Source: Saccharofermentans sp. (GTDB lineage: Bacteria > Bacillota > Clostridia > Saccharofermentanales > Saccharofermentanaceae). Taken from it: a stretch of 64,000 nucleotides of DNA. The notes beneath the pieces are model-generated. The model was given only the letters and a program-made list of their open reading frames with translations. It searched no databases and was not told the origin of the DNA. The stretch spans positions 1 to 64,000 of the forward strand of contig JAEFBA010000002.1 in the NCBI GenBank assembly GCA_016292145.1. Reading direction: 5' to 3'. This document shows, in pieces, positions 34,101 through 41,887 of the stretch. Every line of letters starts with the position of its first letter. Position 1 is the first letter of the stretch. The translations under genes were made by a program, and so were the position numbers.

Positions 34101-34305
34101 CAGACTGTGGTTTATCCTGGGCATCGTCGCCATGGTATCGATCGCGATCTACCTGTCTGTAGTTTTCTGGGCAACGCTTGTATGGCTTATCTATCTTCTG
34201 GTTTCCGGAAGCATCCTTATCGTTATGGCTTCTGTCAACGAGTGGGGCAAGAGGCATAACAAGGACGGCAAGAAGAGAAGATTTTTCGAAGAGTGGAAAT
34301 GGTGA
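31141..34305 (+). CDS. Very large polytopic membrane protein with Gln/Pro/Val repeats
   Basis: 1054 residues from MDLLGFRRIL; AAAGGAGG at 31125-31132 supports ATG 31141 rather than the ATG at 31093. One N-terminal span (about 15-36) and a short coiled region are followed by a low-complexity cytoplasmic stretch (about 60-190) of QPVQQ repeats then Ala/Pro. From about 200 the protein is almost all hydrophobic, with about 27 spans. The plan resembles DUF2339/DUF2157-type giant membrane proteins, but I cannot place it firmly. No transport motif is seen. Single-gene unit with a strong terminator. Confidence 0.75.
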   Translation: MDLLGFRRILDSTPFAVLAVAFGVLFVVFLVKYIQRGRRITELERMIKERDPELFSQLYPLYRAPVQQPDQQSAQQVYQPVQKPVVQPVQQPVQQAQQPIYQPVQQVQQPVYQPVQQQVQQPVQQPVKQAAAATYVHTPAVQTQVVSSPVTAPVSAPKAAPAPAPAIAAAPAPAAAPATTYQSTAVAAQKPKREKFFSSINITFGIGVLLLTMVGATFMTGSWEWMSDAVRVIGLIAIVVMIYGMSLFAGKGLKLQQTGFALYTLASLLGPIVVIGMGVYELFGSSFSFSNGKGWIVASVASFVLLLSSIGGRFIFKEKGKVNVYRTTTYIALTWLVVFLSAMAGQASPEVSEWTAICLGLATLALMLRIASLIPLFREEIFFRVYAEVMTYVPAILLLFTIAFADVAIVAGTVVEFIALVLFAKFAKGRGWVKYITPVMGFLIEISLVIFLDSDNMVLVTSVMMVLTVLLFVIHKILKISSWASDTVLPIVLNTIAAIMSIEDCPIMGVISCFLLIVLFVFRMTAEPVFASKENKFAKFFRKEVSVTEQVFMAVLTTIYYYIGVIMLYFVPEDNPVSGNIYFPVMALIPAVIILIFRFATKDDLRLKLIGFIMSGLSLAVSFFSLFAYTTDMILCKDLYVCAWLLVFAFILLAVSCNVDAIKSRRIGIGQIAWISACINSLSIGIFLMIEFNAQQEWGLEFIPEDYIDLTRQIAALIFLVINVALVAVAFFKRKLENENFTALKYFSLAFSMIWFICAGFLIGPNWQLFAIAVVFAVILALFKAEFFTIVPIFAAELALISEVTKIDSDDLNNVLMIVLALAVAGLGRLLFRKTMFSEKGVDYLTLTSWFFLFGTRFEDYMPMAFCFTIAILIMNIAGRVRVPFRVILTFATVFCCIGILAQPYLEYPEVIAFEINLALILGTLLLICKVIKPFPAESAKYIWFTGVSVALVAEGISAAVTGEGTDLIIVGTAAIGIFIFSFIRRLRLWFILGIVAMVSIAIYLSVVFWATLVWLIYLLVSGSILIVMASVNEWGKRHNKDGKKRRFFEEWKW
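31339..31525 (+). repeat. Gln/Pro/Val codon repeats inside the giant membrane protein gene
   Basis: Short units related to CAGCCTGTTCAG recur about 15 times and encode QPVQQ. They would allow length variation of the cytoplasmic linker. Confidence 0.7.
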
Positions 34306-34331
34306 TTTAAGAGCATTATCCAGCAACAAGA

Positions 34332-34376
34332 AAGCCCGCCAAAGCCTTTGAACTATGAGACCGGCGGGCTTTTTTC
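34332..34376 (+). terminator. Terminator of the giant membrane protein gene
   Basis: AAGCCCGCC (34332-34340) pairs with GGCGGGCTT (34363-34371), followed by five T. Confidence 0.85.
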
Positions 34377-34502
34377 CTGTTCTTTGCGGCTGAGGTTTCC
34401 GTTATTGTTTTGTCACGAAACGGTCTTGTATAAAACCTTAAATCTAATTTACTTGTTACTTGTGCCTTGCTAAAATGACCGTGGGGAAAAAAGCGAGGTT
34501 TA

Positions 34503-35708
34503 ATGGGCGTAATTAACATCAGGAAGATTGCCGTTAAGGTAATTGCTATACTTTCAATGGCTGCTGTTGTTGCGGGCATTGCAGAGTCATATATACCCCC
34601 TGTCAGTGTTTCGGCCGATGCCAAATATCAGACTCTCTATGACGTTTTCAGGGACAGAAGCGGAGATCCGGACTCATTTATGGGTCAGGAAGAATTCCGT
34701 AATACGATCCTCGCAAACTGCAAAAAGCTCAATACAGTTAATTATACATCCGGGGCGCAGGTGGATTCGCTGGCATGTGACGGCTTCGTAAGCATGGTGT
34801 TGAGAATGACATTCGGTACGGTTCATGAGGTCAAAGTCCGATACGACTACAAGAAAAAGAAGAGATTCATCTCGTATAAATTCAATAAAAACGAAGAACA
34901 CAAAGTAGCTGACAGCTATGTTGACAAGTATGAGATCTACAGACCGGGCGGAACCTCGGTAACCTGGATCTACAATAACTATGTAGGCAAGCTCGTAAAT
35001 GCCAGAGGATCCAGCAGAAAGAAAGTCGAGGGCTGGACAAATAAAGACTGGGTCAATTATTTGGAGAGCATAGGAGCCCAGCCCGGCGACCTGATCCTAT
35101 GGGATAACGATTACAATAAGACTTACTGGACCCATATAGGTATTTATGCCGGTATAGAGAACGGCAAGGCTGTAATATGGCATGCATCTGCAGTTTGGGG
35201 AATCTGTATGAAGCAGATAATGGCGGAGATGACCGAAGAAACCAAGTATCTTAAGCTCGCCTGTGTTGTTCCTATGACGGATGCTCCTGCAAAAGTAGGA
35301 ATCAGCGCCATGACAGGAAGCAGAGAGAGGGATTTCTCTTATTCCATCTACAAAGACGAGAATTGCAGAAGTTGTATCGGAAGGATCACCAGTAACTGCA
35401 CGTTGAAAGATCAGGCATCATTGGAAGATCTGGCAATTTATTTTAACAGTGAGAAGACAGCATATGAAAAGACCGTTTATGTCAGGAGGGATATGTCTCC
35501 GTTTAAGTTTGCCAATGCCGAACTTGCGGGGGCGGACCAGACTGTCTACATGCTGAAGATCAAGATAATCCCTGACGATAATAATCAGGGAACTCTGAAA
35601 TATTCTATATACGGAGCCAAGGACATCAGATGTTACGCCAGTAAAACAGTCTACGATTATGATTACCGGTCAGGCGGATTGTTTATTCTGATCTCAGATT
35701 ACAGATAA
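34503..35708 (+). CDS. Secreted NlpC/P60-like cysteine peptidase or amidase
   Basis: 401 residues. Signal peptide or anchor (about 8-30, cleavage near VSADA). The catalytic-type order is present: Cys in DSLACDGFVSMV (about 93), His in WTHIGIYAG (about 217) after the typical GDLILWDND, and WHASAVWG (about 236-243) as the polar third position. The C-terminal 130 residues are a beta-rich domain of unknown kind. NlpC/P60 enzymes cut peptidoglycan stem peptides, so wall turnover is likely. The long insert between Cys and His (RYDYKKKKRF and onwards) is unusual for the family. Promoter likely TGC-TAAAAT near 34470. Confidence 0.75.
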   Translation: MGVINIRKIAVKVIAILSMAAVVAGIAESYIPPVSVSADAKYQTLYDVFRDRSGDPDSFMGQEEFRNTILANCKKLNTVNYTSGAQVDSLACDGFVSMVLRMTFGTVHEVKVRYDYKKKKRFISYKFNKNEEHKVADSYVDKYEIYRPGGTSVTWIYNNYVGKLVNARGSSRKKVEGWTNKDWVNYLESIGAQPGDLILWDNDYNKTYWTHIGIYAGIENGKAVIWHASAVWGICMKQIMAEMTEETKYLKLACVVPMTDAPAKVGISAMTGSRERDFSYSIYKDENCRSCIGRITSNCTLKDQASLEDLAIYFNSEKTAYEKTVYVRRDMSPFKFANAELAGADQTVYMLKIKIIPDDNNQGTLKYSIYGAKDIRCYASKTVYDYDYRSGGLFILISDYR

Positions 35709-35859
35709 CAGACAAAAGAGCACTTCGGAGGACGGTTTCCGGGGTGTTCTTTCTAAAATATTAAATTTTGACCTTCTGGATTTTTATAATATAATTATCT
35801 AGTGCTTAGCTGAATAGTATAGTCGGCGTTTCTCGGCGGCTTTACGGAAGGGGTGTTAT

Positions 35860-38430
35860 ATGGATTTTCTCGCGAAGACTACTGATGCAGTCACCGAATC
35901 GGAAATCAGGCATGCGGAAACCGTAAGAGAACTTGCGAGTGAGTGCCTTGTCCTGCTTGAGAACAACGGGGCTTTGCCTATAACAACTCCCGGCAGAATA
36001 GCTGTCTACGGAAACGGCGCCAGACACACTGTAAGAGGCGGCGGCGGTTCCGGTGAGGTTAACACCAGATACAACATATCCATCTGCGAGGGTCTTGCCA
36101 ATGCGGGATTTGAAATAGCATCCACCGGCTGGCTCGACAGATATGACGGAATCTACGATTCTTCCCTCAAGGCTTATATGGACAAGGTAGAGTCGACCGC
36201 AAGAGAGCGCGGGGTTCCTGCTACAAGCGTTTATTTCGAGATGGCATTTGAAGCGCCCGTTCAGCCACAGATCACCGAAGAGGATATTGCGGAAGCTTCA
36301 TGCGACACGGCGATCTTCGTGATCTCCCGTGATTCCACCGAAGGCAGAGACAGAAAGCCTGAGAAGGGCGATTATTATCTGACCGACGAGGAGGAATACA
36401 ATCTCAATTTCATTACTGACAATTTCGACAAGGTAATCGTTCTCCTTAACATCGGAGGCGTTATCGATATGTCCCGTCTCAAGCACCGTCCCGGCGTAAG
36501 TTCCATCCTCTTTGTAGGACAGATCGGTAACCAGACCGGCGACATCGTTGCTGATGCGATTACGGGCAGGACCAATCCTTCGGGAAAACTCGTTGATACA
36601 TGGGCAAGCCATTATGAGGATTATCCCTGTGCGGGTGAATTCTCAAGCCTTGACGGCGATACCGATGACGAGTTCTATAAGGAAGGCATCTACGTAGGCT
36701 ACAGATATTTCGATTCATTCGGCATCACACCTGCTTACTGCTTCGGATTCGGAAGATCCTATACGACATTTACCACTGAGGTATTGAGCGTAACCCAGGA
36801 AGGAAATGATGTCAGCATCTGGGTCAAGGTCTTTAATACAGGCAGTTTCCCGGGCAAGGAAGTCGTACAGGTCTATTTCTCTGCACCTGAAGGTCCCGTT
36901 GACAGGCCTTATCAGGAGCTCGCTGGATATGCCAAGACAGATATCATCAACCCCGGCGAAAGCAGGAATGTGGAGGTCACTTTCCCTATCGATAATTTCG
37001 CGTGCTTTGACGACAGGTATCCTGCAAGGGTAATCCCTGACGGTGACTATATCATCAGAGTCGGCACGAGCTCCCGCGACACAAGCATCGAAGCAGTTCT
37101 TAATATCCCTGAGTTTGTAGTTCAGGAGAAGTACGACAGGATATTGGAGGATGATGCAAGATATGTTTTCGAGGACATGAAGAATCCCGGAAAGGGCAAG
37201 GAAGCGCGTCAGGCGCTGGACCAGGCCCAGCTGGCAGCTTGCGAGAGAAAGTTCACGCTTAATCTGTTCCGCGTCAGAAGGAGCATCATCAGATACAGAG
37301 GTGTCTGCGAGACTCATATGGATGAGCGCAAGGATGAAGTCCTCACATTGGGCTCGGTTATCGGACGCAATGCGGGCGTTGCTGAATTCGTTGCGCAGTT
37401 CTCACTGGAAGAGCTCTCAGAGCTTATCGTCGGCAATTACATCAAGGACGGATTCGAGGATATAGTATTCTCTTCTGCGATGAATGTGCCCGGCGCTGCA
37501 GCTGAGACTACATCAAAGTTTGAAAGAAAGAGAAGGCTGCCTCCGCTCGTCATGGCTGACGGCCCTGCAGGCTTAAGGCTCCAGCCTCATTTCAAGGCAA
37601 CTAGGAACGGAGACCTCTTAAGAGGCGGCGAGACATTCGGTCTTATCAACAATCCGTTCCCGGAAGATACACCCGAAGATGCGATCGATTATTACCAGTA
37701 CTGCACCATGATCCCTACGGCTCTCTCCCTTGCTTCAACATGGAATCTCGGTCTTATCGAGACGCTCGGACGTCTTGTCGGCGAGGAGATGGAGGAATTC
37801 GGCGTGCATCTCTGGCTCGCGCCGGGAATGAATATCCACAGAAATCCCTTGTGCGGAAGAAACTTCGAGTATTACTCCGAAGATCCGCTCGTTACGGGAC
37901 TTTGTGCAGCTTATGACACCTTGGGTGTCCAGTCTGTTGACGGCAAGGGCGTAACCATCAAGCACTTTGCCTGCAACAACCAGGAAAACAACAGAATGTT
38001 CAGCAACTCTCACGTATCGGTAAGAGCTCTGCGTGACATATACCTTAGAGGATTTGAGATCGCGGTCAAGCTCGCGCAGCCGTTCTGCGTAATGACCTCA
38101 TATAATCTCCTCAACGGAATCCATACAGCAAACAATTACGAGCTGATCCAGAACGTACTCAGAGATGAGTGGGACTATGAAGGTGCAGTCATGACCGACT
38201 GGTTCTCTTCATTTGAAGATGTAGAGTTCTTAGGCTATGACGAGTCTAAGATCAAGTATCCGCCGGCATTCTCAAGATTATGCGTATACGCCGGTTGCGA
38301 TATGCAGATGCCCGGCTGCGCCAAGAATGCAGAGGATATAGTTACGGCTGTAAATCACGGACGCCTTACATTGGCAGATGTGCAGTCCGCAGCCATGAAT
38401 GTGGTGCGTCTTGTGATCAAATGCTTGTAA
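35860..38430 (+). CDS. GH3 beta-glycosidase with circularly permuted domain order
   Basis: 856 residues, no signal peptide. The usual C-terminal (alpha/beta)6 sandwich domain comes first (about 15-270; SECLVLLENNGALPI, RDSTEGRDR), then a fibronectin III-like domain (about 290-400), and the TIM-barrel domain is last (about 510-856; VMADGPAGLRLQ, GRNFEYYSEDP, KHFACNNQENNR). The nucleophile Asp is in GAVMTDWFSS (about 780). Permuted GH3 enzymes are known from rumen Ruminococcus and Butyrivibrio. It would split oligosaccharides in the cytoplasm; beta-glucosidase is likely but beta-xylosidase is possible. The next gene starts 12 bases later. Confidence 0.93.
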   Translation: MDFLAKTTDAVTESEIRHAETVRELASECLVLLENNGALPITTPGRIAVYGNGARHTVRGGGGSGEVNTRYNISICEGLANAGFEIASTGWLDRYDGIYDSSLKAYMDKVESTARERGVPATSVYFEMAFEAPVQPQITEEDIAEASCDTAIFVISRDSTEGRDRKPEKGDYYLTDEEEYNLNFITDNFDKVIVLLNIGGVIDMSRLKHRPGVSSILFVGQIGNQTGDIVADAITGRTNPSGKLVDTWASHYEDYPCAGEFSSLDGDTDDEFYKEGIYVGYRYFDSFGITPAYCFGFGRSYTTFTTEVLSVTQEGNDVSIWVKVFNTGSFPGKEVVQVYFSAPEGPVDRPYQELAGYAKTDIINPGESRNVEVTFPIDNFACFDDRYPARVIPDGDYIIRVGTSSRDTSIEAVLNIPEFVVQEKYDRILEDDARYVFEDMKNPGKGKEARQALDQAQLAACERKFTLNLFRVRRSIIRYRGVCETHMDERKDEVLTLGSVIGRNAGVAEFVAQFSLEELSELIVGNYIKDGFEDIVFSSAMNVPGAAAETTSKFERKRRLPPLVMADGPAGLRLQPHFKATRNGDLLRGGETFGLINNPFPEDTPEDAIDYYQYCTMIPTALSLASTWNLGLIETLGRLVGEEMEEFGVHLWLAPGMNIHRNPLCGRNFEYYSEDPLVTGLCAAYDTLGVQSVDGKGVTIKHFACNNQENNRMFSNSHVSVRALRDIYLRGFEIAVKLAQPFCVMTSYNLLNGIHTANNYELIQNVLRDEWDYEGAVMTDWFSSFEDVEFLGYDESKIKYPPAFSRLCVYAGCDMQMPGCAKNAEDIVTAVNHGRLTLADVQSAAMNVVRLVIKCL

Positions 38431-38442
38431 AACAGGAGTTAA

Positions 38443-39810
38443 ATGAACGAAGTATTTGATTCAGAACAATTCAGTGTAGAGTACAAGAAGGACGATAACA
38501 TCGTCCTTGTTGTATTGAAGGGCAAAGCTGTCAGAGATAATTACAGAACGCCCATGATGCATGCTGCTGATATGGTCATGCGTCATTCGTGCAAGGTAAT
38601 GGCAGTAGACTTTAAAGCCAATCCGGATCTCTCGGAGAAAGATCTTTACTGGAGCAAGAAGGTCCTTTTCAACAATCTTAAGAAGAGCGGCCTTGAGACA
38701 TTGGCTCTCATTGATGACAACAATCTTCCGATCATTCAGAGCATAAGGGTATTCTGCGGTAATAAGTTCAGGACGATAGTCTGCAAGAACTACGATGAGG
38801 TGAAGGCAAGAACCTCTGTCTCTGCTTCTGATGCTACAGGCAAATTTGCAGGCATGACCCGCGAGCAGGCTCTCGGGTACATGGGACTCGGAAGTGATGC
38901 CGACATCAAAGAGATCGACGACCGTTTCTGGCAGATGTCCAAAAAATACAGAGGCAAGGACGATCCCGAATCCGTGGCTATGGAAGAGGAGATATCTGCT
39001 GTCTATGACATCGCATCCGGAAGACGTGATGTAAGAGTCCGGGAGGAGAAGCAGAGGGAGAGCGAGCCCAAGTATTTCGGAAGATATAAGAGTGACTGGC
39101 AGACGATAATCCACTACAACTGGAAGAACTGGCTGCTCGGCGCCGTAGTCGGAATATCCATTATCGTAATATTGGTCGGGTATTTCATGAATGCGAAAAA
39201 TGACTGCTCAGTGCTTGTTTTCGGACACATGTATCTTGATAACACATATATGAAACAGTCATTAGTGGAGCAGGGCCTCAAGAACCCTTACGTCGGTCTG
39301 GCCGATGTCGTCGTGCCGAACGACGAGAAGATCCCGATGGATGAGATCGGCAATGAGTCGTTCAATGCCCAGTTCTATACGAATCCTGATGTCCTTATAT
39401 CTGACAACAGGGCTTATAAGTTCTATTTCAGCGTCTTTAAGGATCTGGGTCCGCTTTACGACCGGATAATGGCAGGGCTCTCCGATGAGGCAAAGGCAGG
39501 CGTAAAGCCCATATACATGTCAGAGCGTGAGTCCGTGAGATATAAGAATGATATGTTACAGGAATACGGTCTCGGCGAAGAGGATATCAGGAATCCTGCC
39601 GAGTTCCCTGATGATCCTGTCCTCATAGGATTCGAGATCACGGATCAGGATGTTGTAACCAATTTCGGTGTTGAAGCAAAGTGGAAGTCACGTCAGACGA
39701 CGCTTATGCTTGGCCAGTGCAAGAACAGCACCGATGACGATATGACGGTAAAGATAATCACATCGATAATAAATTCTGCTTATGCTAAGGAGATGCCGGA
39801 ATCTACTTAA
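38443..39810 (+). CDS. Membrane protein with STAS-like and J-like cytoplasmic domains
   Basis: 455 residues. Residues 1-125 look like a STAS/SpoIIAA-like fold (DDNIVLVVLKGKAV, KVMAVDFKANPDLSEKD). Residues about 138-195 resemble a J domain (MTREQALGYMGLGSDADIKEI, in parts ALGYMGLGSDADIKEIDDRF and MEEEISAVYDIASG) but without the HPD tripeptide, so it should not stimulate DnaK. One span at about 230-252 leads to a 200-residue outside domain. I know no named family with this plan. It follows the GH3 gene by 12 bases with GGAG before the start, probably in one operon. Domain calls are by eye. Confidence 0.65.
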   Translation: MNEVFDSEQFSVEYKKDDNIVLVVLKGKAVRDNYRTPMMHAADMVMRHSCKVMAVDFKANPDLSEKDLYWSKKVLFNNLKKSGLETLALIDDNNLPIIQSIRVFCGNKFRTIVCKNYDEVKARTSVSASDATGKFAGMTREQALGYMGLGSDADIKEIDDRFWQMSKKYRGKDDPESVAMEEEISAVYDIASGRRDVRVREEKQRESEPKYFGRYKSDWQTIIHYNWKNWLLGAVVGISIIVILVGYFMNAKNDCSVLVFGHMYLDNTYMKQSLVEQGLKNPYVGLADVVVPNDEKIPMDEIGNESFNAQFYTNPDVLISDNRAYKFYFSVFKDLGPLYDRIMAGLSDEAKAGVKPIYMSERESVRYKNDMLQEYGLGEEDIRNPAEFPDDPVLIGFEITDQDVVTNFGVEAKWKSRQTTLMLGQCKNSTDDDMTVKIITSIINSAYAKEMPEST

Positions 39811-40543
39811 GTCCGGTTGCTTCGAAAAGAAGATCCAATTCATCTTGGGTAAGAGGCCTGAAGGTTCCGCAGGAATCAAGGCCTTCTTCTATTTTTACGC
39901 CAGCAAGTTCGAGCCTTCTGAGTTCTAATACTTCCTTGTTGAAGTGCGCGAAGATCCTTCTGACCTCATGAGTCTTGCCTTCGTGAAGGGTCAGGAGAGC
40001 TCTGGCAAGGCCGTCTTGTGCCGGCTCGATGACTTTAAGCTCTGCAGGAGCTATCTGCTCGTTGTAGCCCTTGTCACGGATAGTAAAGCCTGATGCTACG
40101 GTATTTATCTCTTCTTCTGTCCAGGCAAGGCCTCTGAAGGTTGCCATATAGATTTTGGGAACTTCATACTTGGGCGACTGGAGTCGGTGTGAGAGCTCAC
40201 CGTCGTTGGTAATTATCAGAAGTCCTGACGTATGGAAATCGAGTCTTCCGACAGGCGAGAGCTTCTTCGACTTAAGTTCTGACGGAATATAGTCAGCAAC
40301 GCAGGGCAGACGCTTGTCCTCCATTGCCGTAAGGACGCCGTCGGGCTTATCCAGAAGAAAATAGAGTTTTGTCTGAAGGTTGATCTCCTGACCGTCTATG
40401 GTGATAGAATCAGTCTCTTTCACGTGGAAAGAGGCGTCAGTAACGACAGCGCCGTTAACCTGAACGCTGCCGTGGGATATTATGCTGCGGACGGCAGATC
40501 TTGTGCCTATTCCGCTGTTTGCGATTAACCTGTCCAGTCTCAT
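39803..40543 (-). CDS. RsuA/RluB-type pseudouridine synthase
   Basis: 246 residues from MRLDRLIANSGIG at 40543, the standard start of an S4 domain (about 1-55). The synthase domain follows: LDKPDGVLTA (about 66-75), the catalytic Asp in GRLDFHTSGLLIITNDG (about 103-119), and the C-terminal EGKTHEVRRIF (about 181-191). It modifies one uridine in 16S or 23S rRNA. The longer frame to 40648 is rejected: the -10 TATAAT ends 6 bases before this ATG and there is no ribosome site, so the mRNA seems leaderless. It converges with the upstream gene and overlaps its end by 8 bases. Confidence 0.9.
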   Translation of the reverse strand: MRLDRLIANSGIGTRSAVRSIISHGSVQVNGAVVTDASFHVKETDSITIDGQEINLQTKLYFLLDKPDGVLTAMEDKRLPCVADYIPSELKSKKLSPVGRLDFHTSGLLIITNDGELSHRLQSPKYEVPKIYMATFRGLAWTEEEINTVASGFTIRDKGYNEQIAPAELKVIEPAQDGLARALLTLHEGKTHEVRRIFAHFNKEVLELRRLELAGVKIEEGLDSCGTFRPLTQDELDLLFEATGLK

Positions 40544-40549
40544 GGGAAT

Positions 40550-40555
40550 ATTATA
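40550..40555 (-). promoter_or_regulatory. -10 box for a leaderless pseudouridine synthase mRNA
   Basis: TATAAT on the minus strand, six bases from the ATG at 40543. Transcription should start at or next to the A of the start codon. A TTGAAA lies upstream but 20 bases away. Confidence 0.55.
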
Positions 40556-40592
40556 ACTTATTAGCGTATAATTGTTTTCAAGAGGTTTTCTG

Positions 40593-40931
40593 ATGGAAAT
40601 AATCAATATCGAACAGGGACACCCGACGGTGCAGCAGGCCATGGTCAAGCTCCAGAACGGGATCTACAGAGCCAGGGCGACAGGCAAGCCCATGGCTAAG
40701 ATTGTTCACGGCTACGGGTCTTCGGGCACGGGCGGTGCGATCAAGCAGGCGATAGGGTTAGAGCTCCGCAAGTATATTTCGCGCGGCATGATCAAGTCAT
40801 ATTGCCCGGGCGAGGATTTCGGACCGTTCTCTTCTGCAGGGCGCGAAATGAGCGCAAAGTATCCTGCCGTATCACGCGACAGGGACTGGGGCCTGCAAAA
40901 TGACGGCATCACGGTGATAATGTTCAAGTAA
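40593..40931 (+). CDS. Stand-alone Smr (MutS2 C-terminal) domain protein
   Basis: 112 residues from ATG 40593, with AGAGG before it; the TTG at 40572 has no such site. INIEQGHPTVQQAMVKL and AKIVHGYGSSGTGGAIK (about 41-57) match the Smr fold with the H-G-x-G-x-G loop of this nuclease-related domain. Stand-alone Smr proteins bind or cut branched DNA or collided-ribosome mRNA; which applies is not known. Divergent from the pseudouridine synthase and 9 bases before the uracil-DNA glycosylase gene, so the two may form an operon. Confidence 0.8.
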   Translation: MEIINIEQGHPTVQQAMVKLQNGIYRARATGKPMAKIVHGYGSSGTGGAIKQAIGLELRKYISRGMIKSYCPGEDFGPFSSAGREMSAKYPAVSRDRDWGLQNDGITVIMFK

Positions 40932-40940
40932 GAGGTTTAT

Positions 40941-41540
40941 ATGGCAGACGAATTTGATAAGAAGTGGGAGGCATTCGAGGCAAGGTGCAAGGCTTGCCAT
41001 AACTGCGGCTTAAGGGATGGCTGTACTAATGTGGTCATCTACAGAGGCAGCAGGAAAGCTCCTTTGATGATAATAGGCGAAGCTCCTGGCGAGAACGAGG
41101 ATATCCAGGGACTGCCTTTTGTCGGCAGATCAGGCCAGCTCCTCCAGAACCTCCTGGGAAGCTACGGCTTTACCAATAACGACTACCATATCTGCAATAT
41201 CGCGAAATGCAGGCCGCCCCAGAACAGGCGTCCCACGCCTGAAGAGATCCATTGCTGCAAGCCGCTCCTCGCTGAACAGTTCATGCTCGTAAGGCCCAAG
41301 GTGATCCTTCTCTGCGGTTCAACGGCTTATGAGGGATTCTTCGGCACAAAGCCCGTTATGCATGATGTCAGGGGACGTTTTATCGAGAAAAACGGCTACT
41401 ATATCATGACGACCTATCACCCGGCCTATGCCCTCAGAAACCCCGCTAATAAGATGCCTATCTTTGAAGATATGGGCAAAGTCAGGGATAAATTGACCGA
41501 GATCGGAGCGATGCCTCCGTTAGAACCTGTAAAAGAGTAA
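40941..41540 (+). CDS. Uracil-DNA glycosylase, family 4 (4Fe-4S type)
   Basis: 199 residues. N-terminal cysteines (CKACHNCGLRDGC, about 13-25) and CNIAKC with CC later supply the iron-sulphur ligands. Catalytic motif A is IIGEAPGENEDIQGLPFVG (about 44-62), and motif B is TYHPAYALRNP (about 163-173). The enzyme removes uracil from DNA in base excision repair. AGAGG sits before the start. Placed after the Smr gene. Confidence 0.92.
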   Translation: MADEFDKKWEAFEARCKACHNCGLRDGCTNVVIYRGSRKAPLMIIGEAPGENEDIQGLPFVGRSGQLLQNLLGSYGFTNNDYHICNIAKCRPPQNRRPTPEEIHCCKPLLAEQFMLVRPKVILLCGSTAYEGFFGTKPVMHDVRGRFIEKNGYYIMTTYHPAYALRNPANKMPIFEDMGKVRDKLTEIGAMPPLEPVKE

Positions 41541-41549
41541 ATTTCCGTA

Positions 41550-41578
41550 TTGATTTTCGGAAATGGCTTTGCTATAAT
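41550..41578 (+). promoter_or_regulatory. Promoter of the tRNA-Gln gene
   Basis: TTGATT (41550-41555), 17 bases, TATAAT (41573-41578), preceded by TGC (extended -10), ending 21 bases before the tRNA. Confidence 0.8.
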
Positions 41579-41599
41579 TCGTGAGTTGAAAAACCGCAT

Positions 41600-41673
41600 T
41601 GCCGAATTGTGTAACGGTAGCACACCGGTCTCTGACACCGTTTGTCAAGGTTCGAATCCTTGTTCGGCAGCCA
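41600..41673 (+). tRNA. tRNA-Gln, anticodon CTG
   Basis: Acceptor TGCCGAA pairs with TTCGGCA; discriminator G and encoded CCA follow. D arm GTG...CAC with AACGGTAG loop, anticodon loop CTCTGAC on a CCGGT/ACCGT stem (one mismatch at its base), T arm CAAGG-TTCGAAT-CCTTG. Position 34-36 reads CTG, decoding CAG glutamine. Confidence 0.95.
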
Positions 41674-41683
41674 AATGATAATT

Positions 41684-41712
41684 GAGCCGTCTCGTGATGA
41701 GACGGCTTTTTT
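41684..41712 (+). terminator. Terminator after the tRNA
   Basis: AGCCGTCTC pairs with GAGACGGCT, followed by five T. The 41713-41870 stretch after it is GC-rich and holds nothing I can name. Confidence 0.85.
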
Positions 41713-41872
41713 GTGCTCTGTTTATGCCGGGATGAGCTGAAATCAACAATGACGACGTCACCTTTTCGAGGGCTGAACGAAGCGGCATTTGGCAAATGCG
41801 GATGGCGGGTACGGCCCCGGGGTTAATGCTGCCGCAAGCCGGCGGCCTCGGGAAATCTGACAGACCTTAATA

Positions 41873-41881
41873 TGTTATAAT
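41873..41881 (+). promoter_or_regulatory. Extended -10 for a leaderless GLUG-protein mRNA
   Basis: TGT-TATAAT at 41873-41881 ends six bases before ATG 41888. No ribosome site lies between. Confidence 0.6.
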
Positions 41882-41887
41882 GCGCCT

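Noticed and set aside
38880-39020. True DnaJ co-chaperone domain
   Set aside because: The HPD tripeptide is absent between the helices, so it can only be called J-like.
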